DNA of 13,974 nucleotides, taken from contig CAYMZB010000066.1 in assembly GCA_964394845.1 (NCBI GenBank), positions 1 through 13,974 on the forward strand, written 5' to 3'. Made by a program: the position numbers and the translations under genes. Shown here piece after piece: positions 1 through 6,905 of this stretch (within the stretch, counting starts at the first letter, position 1; every line of letters begins with the position of its first letter). This DNA is from CAYMZB01 sp964394845. GTDB lineage: Bacteria > Patescibacteriota > Microgenomatia > Daviesbacterales > UBA10151. The notes under the pieces are model-generated. The model was not told where the DNA came from and did not search any database. It saw nothing but the letters and a program-made list of their open reading frames with translations.

Positions 1-2545
1 GCGGTACAGCGATTTCTATAGTCATAGTTTGAGGAATTTCTTCATTGCCTGATTTATCAATAGATTTAACTTGAATTGTTGTTTTGCCGGGAGTAGAAAT
101 AATAAAAGAATCGCTATAGTTTTTAATAGTTTGGCCATTATCCAGACTATATTCAATTCTTAAAATTCCTGAGTTAGTGTCATTTCCAGTTAGAGTAATA
201 GTGATAGGCCCATTATAAATTCCAGATGAATTCTTAGTACTGGAAATTTGAATTGAGGTTGTAGGTGGAGTCTGATCTAAAGCGCTGTCTCCGATAGCCT
301 CGCTTGTTAGTAAGATAGTTGTGTTATCTGATTTTGTAGAATCAGGATAAAGTATCAAAGATGGGGCAATATCAATTTTCGGGTCAAGATTAAACTCTAA
401 CTTGCCCTTCTCGTTAAGTGGGATATCTTTAAAAATTACAGTTTTGGAGATTTTATCCTGTTTATAAATTCTATTTTTAAGATTAGTAGTTTTAGAATTA
501 GTGGCTGGTTTTTTACGGGTCGCAGTAACTTTAACTTTATTTGCCTTCTTTTTTACAAAAGCTTGTTTGGTTTTACCAGAAGCGGTACAAGAAACTTCCG
601 GAATATTTTCTTCTATTTCATTGCTATCATTTAGACCGCAGTGGCGGTTTTGATCATCATAGAGATCTAATTCTCCATCATCCAAAGATAATTGAGTGCC
701 TTCTAAATATATCTTTTGATCTTTTACTTCAACAGGTAAAGCATTATCATCATTTAGAATGGTTTTAACAGTTTGCATGGCAGTGCCTTTAGTTGATACT
801 AAGTCGCCATGTCTTTGTTCAACGTAATAGATTTTTGTTGCGCCTGAAATATCTAAAGCATCGCTTTTAAGCGAAGCGCTATACAAAGGAACAGTGTCAT
901 CACCGTTAATATATATCTCATCTGTTTTAGGAATTAAATTAACAGGCCAGGTAATCCACCAGGTTTCATGGATTTGTCCTAGTGTGGGTTGAGCAGTACC
1001 CACAATTTCATAAATCTTTGTTCCGTTAGTTTGGTTTAATATTGGATCGAGAAAATTATGGAATTGTTCACTGATTCCAAAAACAGTCATGTTGTAACTT
1101 AAATTAGAAAGAAGGTTTTTAGTCTGGTCATAGTTCAAACCCCCAGTAATCTTATTGTTATCAATATCCCGATCATCACGGAATGGATAGGGAAGAGTGA
1201 TATCAGAGTTATTGTAATACTTATAAAAATCTTTTGTGGGTAATAACTGAAAAAGACCGGTAGAATTTTGCAAGACATCTTTTACTTCACTGGCAGGAAT
1301 GCCGATAGGGAAAATCCCAAAAATGTTGTTTTGTATAGCAAGACCATACATTAAAGTTTTTATTCCACTAATTGCCCCCAAATGAGGTACTCCCAGTTCT
1401 ATCAACTTATTCACCTTAGCAGCTTTATTGGGATCTGAAATATAATACCTGGCTATTAATCCTCCCATGGAATGAACCACAATATTTACTTTTGGTTGAG
1501 TTGATTTTTGTTTGGCTGTTTCTATTAAGGCATCTAAATCATCTTTTGTTCCTCTGACATCTTTTCTCCAATCATAGGGAAAGATAAAGAAATTTGTTCC
1601 TTTAACATAGCCCATTCCTGTAAAAAATGAGTCTATATCTGAATATCCAAATGCAGTTAAATCTCCGGTCAAGCTTAAATCAGCCTCAGGGGTAACTCCG
1701 TCAGCTTTTAATTTTAAAACATCAAAATAATCATCATCGCCTAACTTTACAGCTTCATCCTGATTTACCCAAATTTTCTCATCTTTTTCATAACCATGAT
1801 TAAATTCTCCACCATGTCCGTCCGGGGCTTTCCAGAAGATCTGTTGACTGGCTTTGAATTCTGACCCGCCTATTCCCGGAATAAAAATCACCGGTAATTT
1901 TGGCGGAGGAGGTGGAGCAAGAGCTGTAACTACTACATTATCAAAACGCATATAAGCTACTCCAATATCTCCTGTCCAATAACTAAGAGTAAGGGTGCCT
2001 TTTTTAACTTTAGTTCCGGTGTCTGTTATATCAAAAATTAAATTGTTTCCAATCCAAATCTGAATATTTTCATTGCTGGTTTTTATTTTTATGTGATACC
2101 AATTTTGATCAATTAAAGTTAAAGCATGAGTATCTCCAATAACTGTAACTACGCCGTCTTCATTTTTTCTTAAAATGGCTTCAGGAGTATTATATGAACC
2201 AGTTCCAAATCTTAAATTCAATTCATATAAATTCTTGTTTGACCCGTACCTGAATCCTACTCCGCCGTCTATACCCTGAAAGCCGTTAATATCCAGATCA
2301 ATTTGATAATTATCCCATTCAGAGTTGTTGGTATTTATCCTGCCGCCAAGCATTTTACCGGACTGTGATCCTGCCAGGTTTCCGCTGTCGATATACCAAT
2401 TTCCTGACTCTTTTGTCCAGCCATCTAAATTTCCATCACTAAAATTATCAGATATGAGAATATCTCCTTCTGCACCCCAAACTTTCGGGATGGTTGCAAA
2501 AGTAAATAGGAAGACAGCCAAAATAATGGCACATAAGAGTTTCAT
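1..2545 (-). CDS. Secreted LCAT-family lipase/acyltransferase-like protein, C-terminus cut by window edge
   Basis: The frame is open from the ATG at 2545 to the window edge (848 codons, no stop), so the C-terminus is missing. Seen in order: a signal peptide (residues 1-25, hydrophobic core, likely cut after VWGA); a LamG/concanavalin-like beta-rich domain (about 28-209); a proline linker (211-215); an alpha/beta-hydrolase domain (about 217-600) opening with PVIFIPGIGGS; a Lys-rich linker (about 655-700); and an Ig/OmpL47-like repeat (about 760-848) with DTNSGI and DKSGNEE. The hydrolase part has VHSMGG with Ser359, GDDTVP (Asp549/Asp550) and QRHGD with His579, the Ser-Asp-His triad order of the lecithin:cholesterol acyltransferase family. 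The usual Gly before the His-Ser is Val. It likely acts outside the cell on lipid esters, but the substrate is unknown and could be an ester or polymer. An in-frame stop lies about 33 bases upstream of the ATG, and no ribosome site is seen. Family call is firm; specificity is not. Confidence 0.85.
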   Translation of the reverse strand, partial: MKLLCAIILAVFLFTFATIPKVWGAEGDILISDNFSDGNLDGWTKESGNWYIDSGNLAGSQSGKMLGGRINTNNSEWDNYQIDLDINGFQGIDGGVGFRYGSNKNLYELNLRFGTGSYNTPEAILRKNEDGVVTVIGDTHALTLIDQNWYHIKIKTSNENIQIWIGNNLIFDITDTGTKVKKGTLTLSYWTGDIGVAYMRFDNVVVTALAPPPPPKLPVIFIPGIGGSEFKASQQIFWKAPDGHGGEFNHGYEKDEKIWVNQDEAVKLGDDDYFDVLKLKADGVTPEADLSLTGDLTAFGYSDIDSFFTGMGYVKGTNFFIFPYDWRKDVRGTKDDLDALIETAKQKSTQPKVNIVVHSMGGLIARYYISDPNKAAKVNKLIELGVPHLGAISGIKTLMYGLAIQNNIFGIFPIGIPASEVKDVLQNSTGLFQLLPTKDFYKYYNNSDITLPYPFRDDRDIDNNKITGGLNYDQTKNLLSNLSYNMTVFGISEQFHNFLDPILNQTNGTKIYEIVGTAQPTLGQIHETWWITWPVNLIPKTDEIYINGDDTVPLYSASLKSDALDISGATKIYYVEQRHGDLVSTKGTAMQTVKTILNDDNALPVEVKDQKIYLEGTQLSLDDGELDLYDDQNRHCGLNDSNEIEENIPEVSCTASGKTKQAFVKKKANKVKVTATRKKPATNSKTTNLKNRIYKQDKISKTVIFKDIPLNEKGKLEFNLDPKIDIAPSLILYPDSTKSDNTTILLTSEAIGDSALDQTPPTTSIQISSTKNSSGIYNGPITITLTGNDTNSGILRIEYSLDNGQTIKNYSDSFIISTPGKTTIQVKSIDKSGNEEIPQTMTIEIAVP

Positions 2546-2632
2546 GGCAAGAAGATTGTTGATCGTGAAAAATATCTATACAATACGCCTTTAACAGGGC
2601 TTAAGGTAACGAACTCGTTCATCTTCGAGGTG

Positions 2633-2638
2633 TATAAT
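2633..2638 (+). promoter_or_regulatory. -10 promoter element of the cyclophilin gene
   Basis: A perfect TATAAT ends 8 bases before the ATG at 2647, so transcription should start within a base or two of the start codon. No good -35 is seen at 17 bases (CGAACT). A leaderless mRNA is the inference. Confidence 0.55.
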
Positions 2639-2646
2639 ATAGGGCG

Positions 2647-3360
2647 ATGTTTACAAATCAGCGGGCTTTAGGACTACTATTAATGGTATCTATTATTGGA
2701 ACAATAATATATTTTGCTTATACAAAATTTAAAAATGATGTAAGTGAAGCAAGTATTTCCTCGTCTCCTACCCCAAGTCCGGCTGCATTGAATTTTCTAT
2801 TTAATAAAAAAGATACTGATCGGTCTGAGAACCTAAAAGCACCTACAGAGCAAACTCAACCTCAATCTTCTGAATTGCCTTTGGCAAGAAATAAAAGACT
2901 TTCACAATTTCCCGGAGTTTTAACTCAAGAAAGTTTACAAAATAAAAAAGCAGTGATTCAAACTGCCAAAGGAATAATCCAACTCCAAATTTATCCGGAA
3001 GCCTCTGGAGCTGCTTCTAATTTTATGATTTTGGCAGCCAACGGTTTTTATGATGGTTTGACCTTTCATAGGGTAGAAGATTGGGTAGTTCAAGGCGGTG
3101 ATCCAATAGGCACAGGATCAGGTGGGCCAGGCTATCAATTCCCTGATGAACCAGTAACTAGAGCTTATACAAAAGGGATTGTGGCTATGGCAAATGCTGG
3201 ACCTAATACTAATGGCAGCCAGTTTTTCATCTTAAAAACAAATTACCCCCTTCAACCAAACTACACAATCTTTGGGGCTGTTATTTTTGGGATGGATATT
3301 GTGGAAAAAATAGCTCAGGGGGATATAATGCAAAAAGTAACTATTCAGAATCTGCAATAG
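2647..3360 (+). CDS. Membrane-anchored cyclophilin-type peptidyl-prolyl cis-trans isomerase
   Basis: The 237-residue protein has a single N-terminal hydrophobic segment (about 9-27) without a clear cleavage site. A low-complexity Ser/Pro/Gln linker (about 35-85) follows, then a cyclophilin domain (about 101-237). Family landmarks are FHRV with the catalytic Arg142, QGGDP (149-153), GSQFFI (190-195) and an FG turn (209-210). The position usually His/Trp before the FG turn is Tyr (NYTIFG), typical of divergent bacterial cyclophilins. Known role: cis-trans isomerisation of Xaa-Pro bonds during protein folding. The topology implies that it folds exported proteins on the outer face of the membrane while tethered. 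It diverges from the secreted LCAT-like gene, 101 bases apart, which fits a surface-protein role. It is separated from nrdR by 62 bases containing nrdR's own control region, so it is probably a separate unit. Confidence 0.9.
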   Translation: MFTNQRALGLLLMVSIIGTIIYFAYTKFKNDVSEASISSSPTPSPAALNFLFNKKDTDRSENLKAPTEQTQPQSSELPLARNKRLSQFPGVLTQESLQNKKAVIQTAKGIIQLQIYPEASGAASNFMILAANGFYDGLTFHRVEDWVVQGGDPIGTGSGGPGYQFPDEPVTRAYTKGIVAMANAGPNTNGSQFFILKTNYPLQPNYTIFGAVIFGMDIVEKIAQGDIMQKVTIQNLQ

Positions 3361-3361
3361 T

Positions 3362-3377
3362 ACACAATATATGGTAT
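3362..3377 (+). promoter_or_regulatory. NrdR box 1 (putative operator)
   Basis: ACACAATATATGGTAT matches the NrdR-box consensus acaCwAtATaTwGtgt at 14 of 16 positions, the mismatches being positions 12 and 15. It lies 46 bases upstream of the nrdR start, where NrdR autoregulation is expected. Confidence 0.6.
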
Positions 3378-3401
3378 ATTGACACTTTATAATGTCAATA
3401 T
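3376..3401 (+). promoter_or_regulatory. Perfect 9-bp inverted repeat containing a weaker second NrdR-like box
   Basis: ATATTGACA (3376-3384) and TGTCAATAT (3393-3401) are perfect inverted repeats around an 8-base spacer. Within it, 3382-3397 matches the NrdR-box consensus at 12 of 16 positions, with its centre 20 bases (about two helical turns) from box 1, the kind of phased tandem NrdR is known to use. It overlaps the probable -35 region of nrdR. It could instead be the site of another dimeric repressor, because the symmetry centre of the palindrome is one base off the NrdR alignment. Confidence 0.45.
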
Positions 3402-3408
3402 GTTATGT

Positions 3409-3414
3409 TATACT
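3409..3414 (+). promoter_or_regulatory. Extended -10 element of the nrdR operon
   Basis: TGt-TATACT forms an extended -10 whose last base is 8 bases before the GTG start at 3423. The hexamer 17 bases upstream is TTTATA (3386-3391), a 4/6 match to TTGACA inside the inverted repeat. This predicts a leaderless transcript. Confidence 0.55.
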
Positions 3415-3422
3415 AGGTTATC

Positions 3423-3863
3423 GTGAAATGTCCATTTTGTATTAGTAGTTTAAGCAAAGTAGTTGATAAAAGAGCTGTAACCGGCCGAGGTGAAATTAGA
3501 AGGCGCAGGGAGTGCTTAAAATGTAGTAAGCGTTACACTACATATGAAACTTTGGCAAAGGTTGAGATTTTGGTTTTGAAAAAGGATGGTAGCAAAGAGC
3601 CTTTTATAAGAGAAAAGCTCCAAAGAGGATTAATGAAAGCTTTAGAGAAAAGACCGGGGATTGACAGGATTCCAAAGATACTTGATAGAATAGAAGGCCG
3701 AATTAGGGTTAAGAGATTACAGGAAATTTCTTCTCGGGAATTAGGAAAATGGATGCTCTCAGAGCTTAAGAAATTGGATCCAGTGGCATACTTGCGGTTT
3801 GTTAGCGTTTACAGGACATTTACTGATACAAAAGACTTTAAGAAAGAACTAGAAACACTATGA
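3423..3863 (+). CDS. nrdR: Transcriptional repressor NrdR of ribonucleotide reductase genes
   Basis: The 146-residue protein has the usual NrdR length. An N-terminal zinc ribbon has CPFC (3-6) and CLKC (31-34) with the RRRREC segment between. An ATP-cone domain follows (about 49-139), and the VYRTFTD signature lies near 129-135. NrdR senses dATP/ATP through the cone and represses ribonucleotide reductase genes at paired NrdR boxes. The start is GTG: a stop lies three codons upstream, and the ribbon cysteine at residue 3 is where the family has it. No ribosome site precedes it. It overlaps the reductase gene by 4 bases (ATGA), so the two are translationally coupled. The upstream boxes imply that it represses its own operon. 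Confidence 0.96.
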   Translation: MKCPFCISSLSKVVDKRAVTGRGEIRRRRECLKCSKRYTTYETLAKVEILVLKKDGSKEPFIREKLQRGLMKALEKRPGIDRIPKILDRIEGRIRVKRLQEISSRELGKWMLSELKKLDPVAYLRFVSVYRTFTDTKDFKKELETL

Positions 3864-6325
3864 AAGCAGTTAAATTTAATAAATCTAAAGCAAAGAGTGT
3901 TTTACAGGTAGTTTCTATACCCAGGGTTAATGGTAAAGTAAAAACTAGTGGTTTGGCAGAGGCTTCTGTTCATTTTTCCATACCACAACAGCCTACCAGA
4001 TTGGATGGAGTAAGATCAAAAATCTTTTTAGATAGATATTCCTGGAAGGATGAACAAGGTAAACCCACAGAGGAAGTACCAGATCAGATGTGGGCTAGGG
4101 TAGCAAGAGCAATTGCCCAAGTTGAAAAAACTGAAAGACTAAGAAAGTATTGGGAAGAGAAGTTCTATTATGCTCTATCTGATTTTAAATTTTTACCCGG
4201 AGGAAGAATTTTATCTGCAGCAGGCACAGGGTATGAAGTAACCTACTATAACTGTTTTGTGATCCCCTCTCCCAAAGATTCAAGAGGGGGAATTATTGAT
4301 AATTTAAAAGTAATGATGGAGATTATGTCCCGTGCCGGCGGTGTGGGAATCAATCTTTCGTCGCTGCGTCCCTCTGGCGCCAGAGTTCATAAGGTTAACG
4401 GCACTTCTTCAGGCCCTGTTAGTTGGGCAAGTTTATATTCAACCGGTACTCACGATGTAATACAGCAAGGCGGTTCAAGGCGGGGGGCATTGATGTTGAT
4501 GCTAAATGATTGGCATCCGGATGTTGAGCAGTTTATAGAAGTTAAACAAGATCTGTCCAAAATTAATGGCGCTAACTTGTCAGTTTGTGCTTCTGATAGC
4601 TTTATGGAAGCAGTGCAAAAAGATCTTGACTGGACACTCCGTTTTCCAGATACCAAACATCCAGAATATGACAGTGAATGGGATGGGGATCTTTTGGAAT
4701 GGGAGTCCAAAGGCTATCCAGTAAAGATCTATAAAACAGTTAAGGCAAAAGAAATCTGGGATAAAATTTGTCAAGCTGCTTGGAGATCAGCAGAGCCAGG
4801 CTTGGTTTTTATGGAAAGATATAATAAATGGTCCAATACCTGGTATTTTGAAAAAATTATCTGTGTAAATCCATGTGGTGAGCAAGGATTGGGAGAGTGG
4901 AGTGTTTGTAATCTTGGAGCGTTAAACGTAGCTGCTTTTGTGGAAGATGGTCAAATGAATTATGAAAAATTAGCCGAGCATGCAGCAATTGCTACCAGAT
5001 TTTTGGATAATGTGGTGGATGCTAATTATTATTTTTATCCGGAAAACGAGAAACAACAAAAAAACATTCGCAGGACTGGTTTGGGAACAATGGGGCTCGG
5101 GGATGCCCTAATTAAAATGAAGCTAAGATATGGGGCCCAATCTTTAGAAACAATTGAAAGAATCTACCAAACTATCAGAGACTCAGCTTATGAGGCTTCA
5201 TCTGATATTGCTAAAGAAAAAGGTTCTTTTCCAAGCTTTATCAGTAAGAAATATTTACAAGGCCATTTTATCAAACAACTGCCAGAGCACATCAGGCAAA
5301 AAATTGCCAAACAAGGCATGAGAAACGCAGTGGTTTTAACTCAGGCTCCGACCGGCACTACTTCACTTTTGGCAGGAGTATCTTCAGGTATAGAACCGGT
5401 TTATGATTTTGTTTTTGTCAGAAGGGATCGTACCGGCGAATCAGTAATGTATCACCCAATTTTTAAAGAGTGGAAAGATGCCAACCCGGAAGGGACTATT
5501 CCGCCCTCATATTTTGTTGCTGCCAATGACTTAACTCCAGATGATCATGTTTTAGTTCAGGCCATGATTCAAAAATATACTGATTCTTCAATCTCCAAAA
5601 CAGTCAATGCTCCCAACTCCCATACTGTTGAGCAAGTACAAAAACTTTATATGGATGCATACAACTTGGGCTGTAAAGGAGTAACTTATATGAGGGATGG
5701 TTCTAGGGACGGAGTCTTATCACATATTACTGATAAAAAGGAAGTACAGGTAGATATTGAAAATCCTGCTGCTCCAGTTGCAGAAAGACCAATGATTTTG
5801 CGAGGTAGAACTTACAAAATTTCAACACCAGTGGGGGAAGCATTTATTACTATCAATAGAGATGAACATGATCAGCCATTTGAAGTCTTTGTGACTGTTG
5901 GCCGGGGAGGAATGCATACAATGGCTGATGCAGAGGCTATGGGAAGATTGGTTTCTTTGTCTTTAAGACTCGCAAGAGGAACAAAGCAGACAGATCCAAA
6001 AGCTGTTGCCCAAAAGATTGTTGGCCAATTAAAAGGCATTGGGGGAGCATCACATGTTGGGTTTGGCAAAAACAGGGTGATGAGTTTGGCTGATGCTATA
6101 GCTAAGGTTTTAGCTGAAGATTTAGCACAAAGCTTAATTGGGACGTCTCAAGAAGCCTTGCCTTTAAATTTAACTGAGAGCATTGTAAATACTGGAATAG
6201 ATGATGTAGTAATGTCTGCTCACGCCCGTTCTCATGCAGATTTGTGCCCAGAATGTGGCAGCGCCTCTTTTGTAACAGAAGAAGGCTGCAAAAAATGCCA
6301 CTCCTGCGGTTACTCCATGTGTTAA
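3860..6325 (+). CDS. nrdJ: Adenosylcobalamin-dependent (class II) ribonucleoside-diphosphate reductase
   Basis: The 821-residue enzyme reduces ribonucleotides to deoxyribonucleotides for DNA synthesis, using adenosylcobalamin to make the thiyl radical. Seen: a catalytic barrel with Cys132 (YYNCF) and Cys350 (VCNLGALN) as the redox pair, and NPCGEQ (337-342) with Asn337, radical Cys339 and Glu341. A phosphate-binding loop, PTGTTSLLAG, follows. After the barrel there is a TSCPD-type domain (about 635-735), and the tail (796-821) has CPEC, CKKC and a final CGYSMC, the zinc-ribbon/thiol-shuttle tail known in class II enzymes. There is no separate radical-generating small subunit gene nearby, as expected for class II. 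No N-terminal ATP-cone is visible: the first ~50 residues are a Lys/Ser-rich extension and the barrel starts soon after. It is coupled to nrdR and followed 19 bases later by a B12 adenosyltransferase. Confidence 0.96.
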   Translation: MKAVKFNKSKAKSVLQVVSIPRVNGKVKTSGLAEASVHFSIPQQPTRLDGVRSKIFLDRYSWKDEQGKPTEEVPDQMWARVARAIAQVEKTERLRKYWEEKFYYALSDFKFLPGGRILSAAGTGYEVTYYNCFVIPSPKDSRGGIIDNLKVMMEIMSRAGGVGINLSSLRPSGARVHKVNGTSSGPVSWASLYSTGTHDVIQQGGSRRGALMLMLNDWHPDVEQFIEVKQDLSKINGANLSVCASDSFMEAVQKDLDWTLRFPDTKHPEYDSEWDGDLLEWESKGYPVKIYKTVKAKEIWDKICQAAWRSAEPGLVFMERYNKWSNTWYFEKIICVNPCGEQGLGEWSVCNLGALNVAAFVEDGQMNYEKLAEHAAIATRFLDNVVDANYYFYPENEKQQKNIRRTGLGTMGLGDALIKMKLRYGAQSLETIERIYQTIRDSAYEASSDIAKEKGSFPSFISKKYLQGHFIKQLPEHIRQKIAKQGMRNAVVLTQAPTGTTSLLAGVSSGIEPVYDFVFVRRDRTGESVMYHPIFKEWKDANPEGTIPPSYFVAANDLTPDDHVLVQAMIQKYTDSSISKTVNAPNSHTVEQVQKLYMDAYNLGCKGVTYMRDGSRDGVLSHITDKKEVQVDIENPAAPVAERPMILRGRTYKISTPVGEAFITINRDEHDQPFEVFVTVGRGGMHTMADAEAMGRLVSLSLRLARGTKQTDPKAVAQKIVGQLKGIGGASHVGFGKNRVMSLADAIAKVLAEDLAQSLIGTSQEALPLNLTESIVNTGIDDVVMSAHARSHADLCPECGSASFVTEEGCKKCHSCGYSMC

Positions 6326-6344
6326 AGTAAGCTAGATTTTCAAC

Positions 6345-6878
6345 ATGGATGAAGAAAAAGGTTTAGTTATTCTCTATACAGGTGAAGGCAAGGGAAAAAC
6401 AACTGCTGCTTTGGGGTTGGTACTTCGCGCTGTTGGATACAAGAAAAAATGTCTAATAATCCAATTTGGTAAAGCCTGGTTTACAGGGGAATTAAAGGGA
6501 ATTAAAAATCTTGCCCCTTTTGTTAAAATTATCCAGGGTGGTAAAGGATTTTTAAATATTTTAGGCAGTAAAATTTCCAAAGGCGACCATGAAAAAGCAG
6601 CTGATAGAGCTTACGCTCTATTATATAAGGAAGTAATGTCTGGTAGTTGGGATATAGTTGTGGCAGATGAAATAGTTGGGGCAGTGGCTTCTGGGGTGTT
6701 ACCTTTAAATAATGCAGTCAAACTAATTAAAGATAAGCCTAGAGGTTTAGATTTAGTTCTAACAGGGCACAACGCTTCAAAAACGTTGATTGATTTATCA
6801 GATTTAGTAACAGAGATGAAAGAAATAAAACACCCTTACAAAATCGGAATATTGGCCAAAAAGGGTCTTGACTTTTAG
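6345..6878 (+). CDS. cobO: Cob(I)alamin adenosyltransferase, CobA/CobO/BtuR type
   Basis: The 177-residue protein transfers the 5'-deoxyadenosyl group of ATP to reduced cobalamin, giving adenosylcobalamin. It has an atypical P-loop, GEGKGKTT (13-20), which binds ATP in this family. VVADEI (about 104-109) is the Asp-Glu pair, and LVLTGHNA and LVTEMKEIKHPY are typical of the C-terminal half. The length is normal for the family. In the lid segment the Phe of the usual GFTW motif is kept (Phe69) but the Trp position is Asn (Asn71), which is unusual. It lies 19 bases after nrdJ on the same strand, so it presumably supplies the reductase's cofactor from salvaged corrinoid. No other B12 gene is in the window. 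Its stop codon falls inside the CIRCE element of lon. Confidence 0.93.
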   Translation: MDEEKGLVILYTGEGKGKTTAALGLVLRAVGYKKKCLIIQFGKAWFTGELKGIKNLAPFVKIIQGGKGFLNILGSKISKGDHEKAADRAYALLYKEVMSGSWDIVVADEIVGAVASGVLPLNNAVKLIKDKPRGLDLVLTGHNASKTLIDLSDLVTEMKEIKHPYKIGILAKKGLDF

Positions 6879-6896
6879 CACTCAAGTTGCTAAACT
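6868..6896 (+). promoter_or_regulatory. Promoter of lon
   Basis: TTGACT (6868-6873), a 17-base spacer and TAAACT (6891-6896) make a good vegetative-type promoter starting inside the end of the adenosyltransferase gene. The -10 ends 9 bases before the lon ATG, which predicts a leaderless or nearly leaderless mRNA. Confidence 0.7.
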
Positions 6897-6901
6897 GCTA
6901 A
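6875..6901 (+). promoter_or_regulatory. CIRCE element, HrcA operator for lon
   Basis: TTAGCACTC (6875-6883), nine bases, then AACTGCTAA (6893-6901). The left arm is identical to the CIRCE consensus TTAGCACTC-N9-GAGTGCTAA and the right arm differs at two of nine positions: 16 of 18 in total with the exact spacing. It covers the spacer and -10 of the lon promoter and ends 4 bases before the ATG, so bound HrcA would block transcription. The hrcA gene itself is not in the window. Confidence 0.85.
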
Positions 6902-6905
6902 ATAA

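Noticed and set aside
541..768. Plus-strand open frame of 75 codons
   Set aside because: It lies wholly inside the minus-strand LCAT-like gene, whose translation is coherent across the region; the product resembles nothing.
2325..2594. Plus-strand open frame of 89 codons
   Set aside because: It is antisense to the signal peptide and LamG-like region of the LCAT-like gene and has no promoter or recognisable content.
3376..3401. Inverted repeat as a transcription terminator for the cyclophilin gene
   Set aside because: The stem is AT-rich and not followed by a T-run; its position at the nrdR promoter suits an operator better.
3861..3863. TGA read as glycine, as in SR1/Gracilibacteria
   Set aside because: TGA ends nrdR at the expected family length and overlaps the nrdJ ATG, so it acts as a stop.
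4450..4774. Minus-strand frames inside nrdJ
   Set aside because: They are shadows of the well-conserved reductase frame; the same applies to antisense frames inside cobO, lon and hppA.
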